Assembly: GCA_011032825.1 (NCBI GenBank)
Contig: JAADJZ010000003.1
Coordinates: 1,860,001 to 1,924,000, forward strand
From: Massariosphaeria phaeospora
Lineage: Eukaryota; Ascomycota; Dothideomycetes; Pleosporales
DNA length: 64,000 nt
Direction: 5' to 3'
Numbering within the stretch: the first letter of the stretch is position 1; each line of letters opens with the position of its first letter. The translations under genes were made by a program, and so were the position numbers. Positions 1-10,322 of the stretch are shown piece by piece. Below the pieces are notes generated by a model. That model made no database searches. It was not told where the DNA came from and worked only from the letters and a program-made list of their open reading frames with translations.

Positions 1-1037
1 TGCGCTGAGGTCTTCTGTGACTTTCGACGATGTGACGTCATTCCGTTCTTCATCATGTTTCGGGTCTTCTGCGGCAGAAGGTGGACTGCAACATAATTAG
101 CATCATACGGTGTTGGTTTCACTCGGCAACATCCGTGGTCATTCACTATGACATGTCACCCGACGGGGTCTTACATTTGCACATCAAGCTCATCAAAACC
201 GGGCGTTGTGGGTAGACTGGATTCCTGAACAGTTTCGAGCTTTGGAGCGGCACCACTAGCCCCCCTGGTCGACGGTTTCATGCTCAGTGTGGGTTCATCC
301 GGATCACTGTTTACCATCTCATCCCTCACTGGAATGCGCGAGGCGGGAGCTGGTGAGGAGCTCTGGACGATGATTGATGGTGTCGAAGGAGATTCCACCT
401 TCTTTGGTTGGGTACGCAACGAGTTCTTCCGTGAGCGCGAACGGGAGTCGGTTGTGGGGGGCGGGGACTTTAATCGCGGTGAGATGGGCCAATGGGGCGT
501 CGTATCCCCAGAGTTTGTACCTGAAGCCGGCTTCAAGGGCCTGGGAGCTCTCGGGGGGTCCTGAGAGGATGCAGGCGGTAGCTGGGGTATGTTTGCTGCC
601 GACAGGGCCCGCTGGATGGCGGCCGCAGAGGGGACGGTGTTGCTTGGACCGGCAAGACTGGGGCCTCGGCTGGGACTGGCATCCGCACTGCTCTTGCGGG
701 AGCGCAGGCCTGGCTTGGGGAGGGGACCAGCCGATGCTGGGCCACGTTGCGAGGGGCGGGTAGGCGAGGTGCCTCGTGAGGAGCGTGGTGAGGTGGTCGT
801 CGACGGCGAGGCAGACGCGTTTAGCGACCGTACGCCATTGTCCGTTTGATGTCGTGTGGGGACAGCAGGCCCGCCCTCGGAGGCAGGGCCAGGCGGAGGA
901 GCTCTATTCGCCGAGGATGCGCGCGTGGAGGCCATGGTCGGCGGCGTGGTGGTGGATGCAGCCAGGGCGGGCGACGGCTCTGCAGACTGCAGCGCGCCCG
1001 TGATGGAGCGGAAGGCGTCGTCGTTGTCGTCGTTCAT
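1..1037 (-). CDS. Disordered Ser/Pro-rich protein, possibly Vac7-like (partial, C-terminus off the window)
   Basis: The start is ATG at 1037. Exon 1 is 1037-175, intron 174-86 (GTAAGA donor, GCTAAT branch, TTGCAG acceptor), and exon 2 runs from 85 off the left edge. Splicing is preferred because reading on into the intron stops at 171, while the spliced frame (DELDVQ then IPPSAAEDPKHDEE) stays open to base 1. The visible 316 residues are low-complexity, rich in Ser, Pro, Thr and Ala, with basic Ser patches such as RSRSRKNSLRTQPKK that could be phosphorylated. I see no enzyme motif, signal peptide or membrane segment. The phrase LETVQES near residue 275 and the general composition recall the disordered N-terminus of fungal Vac7, the vacuolar regulator of PI(3,5)P2 synthesis, whose conserved domain would lie beyond the window. 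That identity is from memory and weak; the existence of the gene is better supported than its function. Confidence 0.55.
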
Positions 1038-3231
1038 TGTGCGAGTTCAGTGGGCGTGGGCGTGGGCGTGGGCGTGGGCGTGGGGGCCGGCAGGCGTGCT
1101 GGCATGCTGCAGCGTACAGCGGCGTCGTCGGGGGAGGTGGGCGGCGGCGTGGGCAGCAGCGAGGCGCGAGAGACGTCGCAGCAGCCAGGCGAGCAATGGC
1201 GGTCAAAGCAGAGGATGAAGCCGCGCCGGCCAGCACGCGGCATGCGGTCGTTGGCCGGCTGTGCTGCACGGACGACTGACAACGAGCGTCGCAAGGAACA
1301 GGCTGGGGCGCGCGGCGGATGGGGGCATTTGGGGGGCGCCGGGCTGCGCGGGCGTGGCTGCGCGAGCGAGGTGTGCGGTGCGCGGTGCGCGGGGGGAGGA
1401 GTGGGTCGGGAGTGCGGAGTGCAGAGTCAGAGTGCGGTGGGCGAGAGGTGTCGTGATTGCTGGTGACCCGCGGGCGATGATGATGTGGCCGACGCTGACG
1501 GGCGACGGTACGGCCGACGGCCGACGTGACGGCCGACCTGGGCGACGGAAGGCGCAACCTTGGAGGCGCAAGGCCCGCGGCTGCTGACCGCGCCAGGAAC
1601 AGAACGCTTCCGTCCGTCCATGGTCCAGCGGCCCTCCATCCTGCATCAGCAACAACACCATCCGTCTGCCTAGATTCACCACTGCCACCGCACAGTGCAG
1701 CACAGAACACACGACCCAGCCGAGTGGCCGCCGATGGCCATGTGCGCTGGCATAGATGCGCCGCCGTCAATCGCTGCGGGAGCCCGAAGCAGCGGTGCGA
1801 CGGCGCTGTTCGTTCCCTCTTTTGGCCACGGCACCCACCACCCCCTCGTCCGAGTGCTGGACCCATGGCCGCTTTCGATAGGGCTGCCTGCACACACGAT
1901 CCCCTCTGGCGTCTGTAGCGTCTGCACTCTGCACCGAGAGCGTGCCACGCATGTCTGGCTGTTCTCTCCTCGACGCCGGCTGCAAGAGCAAGCTGACGAC
2001 TGCGAGCCCTCCACGTGCCCAACCGCCACGCCCAGCCTGTACTCCGCAAGACACAGACGGAGCGAGTATGGACCTCGGGAAGCCTGTTCGGTCATCTTCT
2101 CACGCCGAGACACTCTTACAAGCACATGTCCCTTGTCCCGGAGCTCGATAGTGTCTCTTCCTTTGCCTTGGTGACTCCGCAGAGTGTTGTTTAAACTAAT
2201 GACAAAGTGTCAAGGACCTCTTTTGCCTCCATATTTCTTTTTCTCCCACATCCCGGCAAATGCCACGTTTCACTTGTCCAATAAAGGTTTGGCTACCTCA
2301 TTTCTTGCTGTCGGTGCTTGTCCAGCTTAGTACCGAGTACTGCTGTGAAAGTAGACACTTTCTAGTCATTCAAAAGCTTGAACCCCCCCTGTTCTTTCAG
2401 AAGAGCCTAGGACATGAATTTGCTGCCTATAAAAATATTTCACAGTCAGCGATACGGGCACATACAAAAGGTAAGGGACGGCGCGCTGCTGATTTGGAGC
2501 CCGATGGTCAAGCGAAATATTCCGATCCTCTCCGGATTCTGACCGAGAACCTTCGGATCTACAGCGCCCCGTCAATAGTATCCGGACAAACTAGGTATTT
2601 TCGGAAAGAACATACTGTCCGGATACTTTTGACCTAGTACTGTATCACTGAAAGATGCTTCAGGAGATAGCCGCCTATAGAGCACTACTTGTAGCACTGA
2701 ACGTTGCTCCGAGATGATCACAAAAATGCTTCGCACTTTGGGGCTCTTTTCTGATGTGAACAGTAAGTCGGGGACTGAAGCTTTGGCGGGGGAGAGAAAA
2801 GCCAATGTGACGTTGTCCACTGGGAAGGCTGCTTCGGAATCGAGGGAGGAGGGTGGATAGGTGCAAGAGGCCCGTAACTTCGATGGGGCGAGAGAATATT
2901 TATCGTCTTACCCTCTTCCACCATATGTTACGGTAACTTGCAACAACCTGATACCATTGCCGTATAATTTTGCAAAATCCGCTGGATGCTACCAGGGGGG
3001 ATCATCCCAAGCATCAATGATGCATCCGCGATCACTTCTATCACGCTATTCGGGCAACATGATAACATATATCCCTTAATAGTAGCGTTCAGCGAACATA
3101 ACCAGTCCCGATGTAACACAAAACGCACTTATCCCTTGTACGACCTCATCTTGCATGCCCACTCACTGACTCCACAACTACAACACCCGCCATCTACCCA
3201 CCCCATCACTAATACCTCCCCTCCACTAAAA
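1038..3231. other. Intergenic region, no supported gene
   Basis: The first kilobase (to about 2.1 kb) is G+C-rich with long overlapping open frames in several frames and on both strands, the pattern expected from composition and not from a gene. None has a recognisable domain. From 2.2 to 3.2 kb it is A+T-richer. A perfect 12-bp inverted repeat (AGTATCCGGACA at 2577-2588, its complement at 2616-2627, 27-bp spacer) is the only structure I noted. It should hold the promoters of the genes on either side. Confidence 0.6.
1051..1080. repeat. Hexanucleotide microsatellite (TGGGCG)5
   Basis: Five perfect TGGGCG units are followed by a degenerate sixth. They lie 14-43 bp upstream of the start codon of the leftmost gene, so probably in its 5' leader. 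On the transcribed strand the unit reads CGCCCA. Confidence 0.9.
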
Positions 3232-4134
3232 ATGTTACGCCGTTCGCTAATTCCCTACTCTACGCGTCCTCTCCCTCCCACCGCTCACGCAGCCACGCGA
3301 GTCCCACTACTAAACAACGTCCCCATTCCAATTCCACACCTCGCGATACCTCTCCCGCCAAGCAACCGCTCAAAACATTATTCCTCAATCAATCCACGTA
3401 CAAAAAGTGAATTGCGCAACGCCAACAACAACAGAATCAGCGACAATAATGATAGCATTCGCCTTGCAATCCGCAAACTGCACCCAGCAACACGCCAACT
3501 CAGCACAAAACCCCACTCTGAACCAGACCCTAGCCCAAAACCACCAACCCCCATTTCAGAGTCCGGCTCCTCCACCGACCGAAGAATCCCCCCTGGGTGG
3601 GGCTTCTCACTCACCTTCGCGCATTTTATCATCGAAGCCAGATTAGCAGGACTCTGCATATTCGTACTCCCGGAACTCGAGCGCGCTCCCCAGCAAAAGT
3701 CGCCACTAAGGGGCTGGTTCTGGGCGCACAATGACGAAGACGACGGACCGAAAACCCTACGGGCGCTGATGGAGAAGTTATGCGTGCGGAAACACGAGCC
3801 GAGCGGTACCGAAGCGAAGCAGATGGAAAACGCCGAGGATAGTACGGGTTCGAGACGTGCGGATACGGTTGCTAATGCGGCGCTGAGAGGCTGGTTCTGG
3901 GCGTACGACGAAAAAGAGAAGACACGGGGGGATTCGACAAGTGCACTAAACCTACGGAAACGTAATGACAAGCGTGTCGAATACACCATCTCAGTCTACC
4001 AGGATGGACGCGTGGAGCATCTGGAAACGAATTATGGGGCAGAACCAGATCAATGGCGGAGCGAGTGGACAGTGGCGCGGCATGGAGACTGGCACTACGC
4101 TGCAACTCCAGTAAATATGAGCAGTGACTCATGA
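3232..4134 (+). CDS. Hypothetical protein with duplicated LRGWFWA motif, possible mitochondrial presequence
   Basis: This is a single-exon frame of 300 aa. The ATG at 3232 (context AAAATG) is preferred to an in-frame upstream start at 2986 because the preceding stretch looks like a 5' leader and because this start gives an Arg-rich, acid-free N-terminus (MLRRSLIPYSTRPLPP) like a mitochondrial targeting signal. Residues 1-125 are low-complexity (Pro, Ser, Asn, Arg). A partly hydrophobic stretch near residues 124-146 (FSLTFAHFIIEARLAGLCIFVLP) may be a membrane or amphipathic segment. The heptapeptide LRGWFWA occurs exactly twice, at residues 159-165 and 218-224, each followed by an acidic/basic tail. 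The C-terminus has a TISVYQDGRVEHLETNYG stretch that could form a beta hairpin. I do not recognise the family. Confidence 0.6.
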   Translation: MLRRSLIPYSTRPLPPTAHAATRVPLLNNVPIPIPHLAIPLPPSNRSKHYSSINPRTKSELRNANNNRISDNNDSIRLAIRKLHPATRQLSTKPHSEPDPSPKPPTPISESGSSTDRRIPPGWGFSLTFAHFIIEARLAGLCIFVLPELERAPQQKSPLRGWFWAHNDEDDGPKTLRALMEKLCVRKHEPSGTEAKQMENAEDSTGSRRADTVANAALRGWFWAYDEKEKTRGDSTSALNLRKRNDKRVEYTISVYQDGRVEHLETNYGAEPDQWRSEWTVARHGDWHYAATPVNMSSDS

Positions 4135-4313
4135 GTTGTACATTGGAGTATATAACCTCTTCCCTCAGCGTAGAGTTAGTTAATCATGCCGAGCATCTTC
4201 ATTCACTCCCTCCATCAGAGTCAGAATCAGAAGCATGTATCCCCCCGTGCCCAAACTCCACACCATCGTGACTTCAACAGTGAATTGCAAAGGACCAGAA
4301 CATGAGCGCCCCA

Positions 4314-5367
4314 TCATCTCTTCAGTTCCGCGAACCGCCTGGCCAGCTCATCCACATCCGGAATCTTGCCTCCAGGCCCACTGTCCTTCTTCGCCGGCGC
4401 CTTCTTCACCTCCACAGCTTTTGCCTTCGCAGCCGCCAAACCCGGGAGCTTCAACTTCGGGGCCACGTTATCGGTACTGGGGCTCGGAGGCGTGATGCGC
4501 AAGGGGCTTTGTGGCCCCAACTTCTTCGGTGGCGTCGCCTTGACTAACTCTTCTCTGTCGACCACCTTCTTCGCAGCCTTGCCAGCTGCAGGCCCAGCTT
4601 TCAACGCAGGCTCAAGCTCCTCCTCTCCCTCTGCCTCTTCCGCAACACCACCACTAGGCTCATCATCATCGTCGCCATCCTCCTCCTCCGAAGCCGGCGC
4701 GTCGCCATACGGAACACCGTAGAACCGCGCGATTTCCGTAAGATACGCCTCTACGAGCTCTTGCTTCGGCGTCTCAACCTTCAGCTTGTTCAACACACGC
4801 TCTGCAACTCCCTCGCCATCCATACTCGAAATCGCAATGTCCTTGCCGAACTTCTCAATGAGAAGTGCCCGTACAGCTTGTAGTTCTTTGACGTCGGTGC
4901 GCGGGGCTGCATATATAATGCTCCGGGCGGCTTCTTCTAGGGCGGGATCGAGCGCGTTGTTCGTAGCGGACGAGTACGAGGATGGTGGAGGGTCGAGGAG
5001 CTGCGAGCGCGCGAGAAGGAGTTCGCAGTAGAGTTCGAGGATCTCATGGAGTTCGGTGGTGATGTCTGAGCGGATGATGTTCTCAACGCGTATCCGGGCG
5101 GACTGGGTCTTGCCTGCCTGGTCATGGTGTATTAGCTTTCAGAACATAGGGACACGCTCTTCGCCGAGGGGCGATGTTACCTCGATTAGCTGTGCCATCT
5201 CTCGTCTCTGTTGCTTTGCCTTTGCGGAATCCTTCTGTTGCGTCATGCGCAACCGGGAGATGGAGAGCTTAAGCTGCACCTTGAGCTTGTGCTGGTACTT
5301 TTTAGCAACGGTGCTGTGTGGTACATGAGAAGGGGCCACTTACCACGAATGTCGCAGCGGGCGCCAT
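4314..5367 (-). CDS. IST1: IST1-like regulator of Vps4 (ESCRT-III)
   Basis: Three exons: 5367-5344, 5291-5181 and 5117-4314 (312 aa). Intron 1 (52 nt) has GTAAGT, GCTAA and TACCAG; intron 2 (63 nt) has GTAACA, GCTAAT and GACCAG. Both are phase 0, and without splicing the frame stops at once. The helical IST1 core covers roughly residues 9-185: KLKVQLKLSISRLRMTQQKD, the basic RREMAQLIE helix, SARIRVENIIRSDITTELHE, and LEEAARSIIYAAPRTDVKEL. An acidic and Lys/Pro-rich linker follows, and the C-terminus (PDVDELARRFAELKR) is a typical MIT-interacting motif. In the known family, IST1 binds Did2/CHMP1 and Vps4 on endosomes and tunes ESCRT-III disassembly during multivesicular-body sorting. Length and motif order are normal; no defect is seen. 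Confidence 0.93.
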
Positions 5368-5935
5368 GTTTGTCGAGAATCGGGCTCAAAGGAGTGTAAA
5401 GTTGATACTTCGGGGCCTGATCGCGGAGGTTGAGGAAGGAAGCTTGGGATCAAGTGGGGTGCATCTATTTACCTAGGTATGGCGGGGTTGGGGATGTGGC
5501 GGTCTGTGGCGCACATACTTACTGTACCTACTTCAAGGATTATTTGATCAATTTGAGTCGTTCAGTCATTGCTGACTATGTTGACTACCCATTAATTACA
5601 AGGAGTGTGACCATTCACTCTCCTGCTAAGATGGCTGCAACAAGTTGTTATTCGTTAGCACGGCACATATGATAGAGCTTTCTAAGGGCAATCAATCATT
5701 CCAAATGTTGTGCTAGAATGCATCATACTACCAGACCTGCGGAGGTCAGTCGTCTTGATGGTTATGGATTAGTGCAATGCGGACAGGCTATGAGTTGATG
5801 GGTGTAGGATGAAGGTAATATGACTCAGAATTACTTTGGTATCATAGCGCTAATGCTGTTGACAAACAACTGATATGCCCGTTGCGCCTGCTTTCCGCGC
5901 GATCTTGAACGCCTGCTGTGTGTATGACTCTGAAC
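5368..5935. other. Intergenic, IST1 promoter and MSH2 3' region
   Basis: This lies between the start of IST1 and the stop of MSH2, both on the minus strand. It has no open frame with a recognisable product and no strong repeat. The MSH2 3' UTR and the IST1 promoter must be here. Confidence 0.6.
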
Positions 5936-8797
5936 TTACAACGCCTTGATACCCTTGAAGAATCCATTGTTCTGGAGAGCTTGGTTCTCCTTTACCAGTT
6001 CTCGCATTCGCTCAACCTGTTGCTTCTTCGTCAGGCCTTGACTTTCAACATCCGCCTTCCACCTTAACAACATCTCTTTCAGCAACCTGCTCCCCTTGTC
6101 AACGTCCTCTTTACTAGCCTGTACAAAGCTCTCTTCATGCTTGCCAGAAAAGTCTTCCAGTTCGTCGGCCTTTCTCTTCGCCATGTTGATGACTTTCTGT
6201 GGGAAGCGAACGAGCTCTGCGACGTGTATACCGAAGGATTGGTCGCAAATGCCTGGCTCCACTTTATAGAGGAGGGTAACTTCACGCTTCTTCTTGGCTT
6301 CACTGTCATCCTCTTGTGTGCCTTCTGAAATATGTGCTACGACATGGAGATTCTGAACTTGCGGATAGGTATCGACAAGCGCAGTGAGCTCGTGGAAATG
6401 CGTTGCGAACAGAGCAAATGCCCCAATCTCTTTCACAATGTACTCGGAAATCGCCCATGCGAGACCAAAGCCATCGTATGTGCTCGTTCCGCGACCAAGT
6501 TCATCGATGATGATGAGTGACTCCTTGGTAGCAGACTTGAGAATGTTGGCTGTTTCCAGCATCTCAGCCATGAACGTTGACACTCCTTTCATCTGGCTAT
6601 CACTAGCACCAACCCTGGCGAGGATACAGTCGAATATTGTCAGCTCAGCCTCTGATGCGGGCACAAAGCAGCCAATTTGTGCCATCAGGGCGATAACACC
6701 GATTTGTCGGATGTACGTCGATTTACCACCCATGTTGGGACCCGTGATGATCAAGAATCCGCTCTCGTCACGTATAAGACTCACGTCATTTGTGATGAAC
6801 GAGATGTCATCCTGCATTTCCATGCATGGATGCCTGGCTTCTTTGAGTATGGTGTTTCCAGTGCCTCGCGGGTGCATTGTAGGTCTTGTATACGAGGTCG
6901 GCGCATGTACTGAAACGTGAGCGAATGCAACAATAACATCGAGGTGTGCAAGGACGCCAGCCAGCTTCTCGAGAACTGGTATGTACGAAGAGGCGACCGC
7001 AACGACCTCGTTGACGAGCCCAGACTGCGTGAGGTTGTAGTTCTCCGAGAGTTGATCGAATTCGCGCCGCATCCCCTGTAGATCAGATGTGGTGAAGTAG
7101 ACACCATTCTTCTGCGTCGAACATTCTCGATACTGCTTTTTGTTGCGAATGCAGCCTGCCTCATTGCGAGTCAGCCTGAAGCACCAACCGTGCACGCGAT
7201 GGTTCTCCAGAAAGAGCTTCTTCTCGGTGTCCTGGTTTAGATCGCGACCGACATTCTTGTGCTCGGTTTCCATCCCCTGTTTTAGTTTATCGAGGCGCTT
7301 GCGGATAGTGCGAAGTGACTCGTCAAACTCCGGCTTGATAACGAATTCGTGATTGTCCAGTGCATCCAGATCGACCGTTGTTTCCACCATCTCCTGCAGC
7401 TTCGCGAATGAATCGGAGTATTCTCGCAGCTTCGAGATGTATTCACCATCCAGGGGATCCCGATACTGTTCATCGATAATGTTTTCAAGGGTACTCAAGA
7501 AGCCGGGAAGCCGGATGACAACTTGGTATGCCCTAACGACGTCCTCCAAATTTGCTACCTTGCGCTGGAACTTCTTAGCGAGGCGGTACAGGTCCGGGAT
7601 TGAGCGAAGATGCTCCTCTTGCATGGTTTGCCGCAGTTCAGTGTCGTTTACGAAGGTTTCCACAAGTTGTTGTCGACGTTCGATTTCCGCGAGATTCATT
7701 AGTGGCTGCTTCAACCACTGGGCAAGCAAACGGCTTCCAGTAGGTGTCTTGCAATGATTCAGTAGCCCATATAAGCTCATCGTTTTCGCACCGTCTCTCG
7801 GACCAGGCATTAGGTTCAGTGCTTTGAGAGCTGCCGCGTCGAGTTTCATGAACTGAGACAGGTCGTGTTGGTACAGCTGGTATTGTCCGAAATTGGACGA
7901 GTCCGACATGACGCCTAAGTACTTGATCAAAGCTGCCGCAGAGCCCATTGCAAGCTTCAGGTCGGTGAGAGGGAGGATTCCAGCGGGTCGTTCATCCTTT
8001 AGTAGCCTTGGAAGGTCCTGTTCAATATCCTTTGTACCGAAATCCCCAGCTGGTCGCTCCGCTACTGCGCAGCCGCAATTGTCCGCTATCGCTCTCAGTT
8101 TGTTGAGTTCCACGTCCTTCTTTGTAGAGTCTATTTGAATGATGCACTCCTTTACACCCAGTTGAATGAGAAGCGATTCGAAATTGGAGTAAAGGTCGTT
8201 GTCGAGAAATTCGGTTACGCCCAATTCGCGAACGCTCGCATCGGCAAAGCAGACGCCAACGTTGCGTGCCTGGGAGGCTTTCGCGGACACCTTGACAGCC
8301 AGTATTATAGGCGCATTCTCAATTTGCCCGCCGATGTCGTCTTCGATGTCTTGGAGATTGCCGGGGGAAGCCTGCATCATGCGTTAGTTCTGCTAGCGAT
8401 CCTCTATCTGTTATGCACATACCTGCTTGGTGACTTTCCAATTCATCCTCCCAGACGACTGCCAGATCTCTACTCTTTTGCTCAATCTGAACAGCGCCTC
8501 CCTGAGGAAGTTCCGGAATACCATGTTCGTCATCGTCACGGATTCTAGGCCTGGCTCTCGCCCTAGCTTGCGAAGGACCGCCGTAGTTCGGTAGACCTGT
8601 GGCCGTTAGCAACAGTTGATTGAGTAAATCATCGGGAGACTGACCGTAGTTGCGATGAATCTCGCATCTTCTCCATGGGCACTGTAATAGTCTCCTCGAT
8701 CAAATATCCGTACTGTGTCGTCTTGTGGAGGCAAATTGCGATAGAATTTACAGAAGCCAGCGTCATCTTCTTCCTTCAGCTCTGGGCGAGAGGCCAT
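5936..8797 (-). CDS. MSH2: DNA mismatch repair protein MSH2 (MutS homologue)
   Basis: Three exons: 8797-8645, 8596-8423 and 8371-5936 (920 aa). Intron 1 (48 nt) has GTCAGT, GCTAAC and CACAG; intron 2 (51 nt) has GTATGT, CTAAC and TGCAG. The start MASRPELKEEDDAGF is chosen over an in-frame ATG 54 nt upstream because it matches the usual MSH2 N-terminus. The mismatch-binding domain I (GFCKFYRNLP, DTVRIFDRGDYYSAHG) and connector and lever regions come first. Then comes the ABC-type ATPase: Walker A GPNMGGKSTYIRQ near residue 650, the STFMAEMLETANIL helix, and Walker B/signature IIIDELGRGTSTYDG near residue 730. MSH2 pairs with MSH6 or MSH3 to recognise mismatches and loops in the nucleus. Length and motifs are complete. 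The start codon lies only about 300 bp from the RIP-decayed block, yet the ORF shows no nonsense mutation. Confidence 0.98.
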
Positions 8798-9102
8798 TTT
8801 TGATCTTTTAACGGTTGTGGTGGCACAGGAAACCGATGAGGCTCGTCGCAATGAGCCCGCGAAAAGTTATGATCTGGTGGTGGCACAGGAGGCTCTTTCC
8901 ACTTTATTTAGACGCGACGCGACTCGACGCGCCACGCTAGTAGCTATTGATATAGCTCTCTCCTTCCGCTTAGCTTAAGATATAACGTTAGCCGCTAATT
9001 AGCTGCAGATTTCCTTAGCAGCGTTACTAACTTACTTAAATACACCTACTAATTTGCTGTTCTTTCTATATACTATATTCTAGCTTCTCTAAATTTGCTA
9101 TA
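8798..9102. other. MSH2 promoter grading into A+T-rich block
   Basis: The sequence GTGGTGGCACAGGA occurs twice 60 bp apart (near 8817 and 8877). Just beyond it, near 8910-8930, is a short run with three ACGCG cores. ACGCGT is the MBF/MCB box of cell-cycle-regulated repair genes in yeast; here the sixth base differs, so any regulatory role is speculation. Composition changes to TA-rich by about 8935. Confidence 0.4.
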
Positions 9103-9252
9103 ACGTAAACGATTACCAAGTAGCTAATATCACCGAGTAGTCGAAAATCTCTTGGCATTACATCCTTAGGTTCAAGGCTTAATAACTTTACTAATAATAA
9201 AGCTATCTAGATAATTTTTATACTATTTTAAAGCTCTAAACTAGCGCTTTAA
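9103..9252 (+). repeat. Left arm of a split palindromic element (pairs with 39,150-39,297)
   Basis: Starting ACGTAAACGATTAC after a TA, about 150 bp read as the reverse complement of 39,150-39,297 with scattered transitions; shared stretches include CTATCTAGATAAT and AAAGCTCTAAACTAGCGCTT. The two arms face inward and bound almost the whole 30-kb decayed block. The end sequence (TA then ACGT) is the same type as those of the pogo elements here. I read it as one arm of a foldback element opened by later insertions. Confidence 0.7.
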
Positions 9253-10322
9253 CATAAGCTAACAGCCGTAGCTATTGCTTATGTAATTTTAATTCTATTA
9301 AGCTTTAAGCTATTGTAAAGAAATTGCCAAAGTAAGCAAGTTTTAATGTAGAAAGTAATAAATTAATGCGGTTCTATTTATAAAATAAAAGAGCTTTTTA
9401 TACTTCTTACGCTACGCTAGAATCTATCGAAGCTTAGCTAAAAGTTAGCGAAGCAATTTTATGCGAAATTGCTTTAACTAAAGCCTAGTAGCTAAAGTAT
9501 TCTATTAAGCATTTGCTTATTACATAAGCTTTTTTGCGTTTGTTAAAGTAAACACAAAAACGCTTAGGCTTTTAGAAAAATTCTTTAGAAAATTCTTGCT
9601 TTAGTAGAGTAGTAACTTAAGCTACTTGCACTTGTAATAAGCTTTTTTCTTTAACTACAAACTTTTTAGCTACTTTCTTTGCAGCTTTTGCTTTGCTATT
9701 CTCGCTTCTACGCGTTTTTGCAGCTTCTGCTTTATTATAGTAAAAAAAAATACTACTTTAAAAAAGCTATTCGCGTTGGCTAGCTTGTTTACGCTTGTTT
9801 TTGCGTTGCGCTAGTTAAAGCGTTAGCGTAAAGTTAAAGCTTTCGTTAATTTAAAAGTTAGTAATATTAGCTTTGCTAATAAGCAGCTAGTTGCGTTTCT
9901 ACTACTTGCAAAGAAAAAAGCAAAAAGCAACTTACAAAAAAAGTAATTTAAAGAATTACACGCTTATTTGTAAAGCTTAAACTTTCTACGCTTGTTGCGT
10001 AGAAAACATAGATTACTACTCTAAGCTTTGCATAATGCCTTTTAAGCGCAGCTTTAAAATAACTTGCTTTGCTTGTTATAACGCTTATGTATTATATTAT
10101 CTAGTAAGTTTTAGTACTTTGCTTATTAATTCTTTTCTAACTTTTCTTTAGATTCTGTTTAACTTTTATGCTAATATTAACGATATTTTTGTGCTTAAAC
10201 TTAATCTCGTTAACAACTTGCTTAGTTCTAAAGTAATGCTAAAAAAATAAACAACGTTGTTTAAACTATACTTTTTAAGCTTAAAATAGAAATCGCGCGT
10301 ATAAAAGTAAAAAAAGTAGCTA
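9253..10322. other. A+T-rich decayed DNA, unassigned
   Basis: There is no open frame above about 60 codons and no domain I can recognise in any frame. It contains one copy (about 9433-9525) of a roughly 90-bp sequence found again in direct orientation at about 38,508-38,590. That sequence has a hairpin core, AGCAATTT and AAATTGCT separated by six bases. Probably transposon remnants. Confidence 0.5.

Noticed and set aside
904..2049. A 381-codon minus-strand open frame
   Set aside because: It overlaps the 5' end of the leftmost gene, has Arg/Ala/His-rich composition typical of G+C-rich non-coding sequence, and similar long frames occur on the opposite strand.
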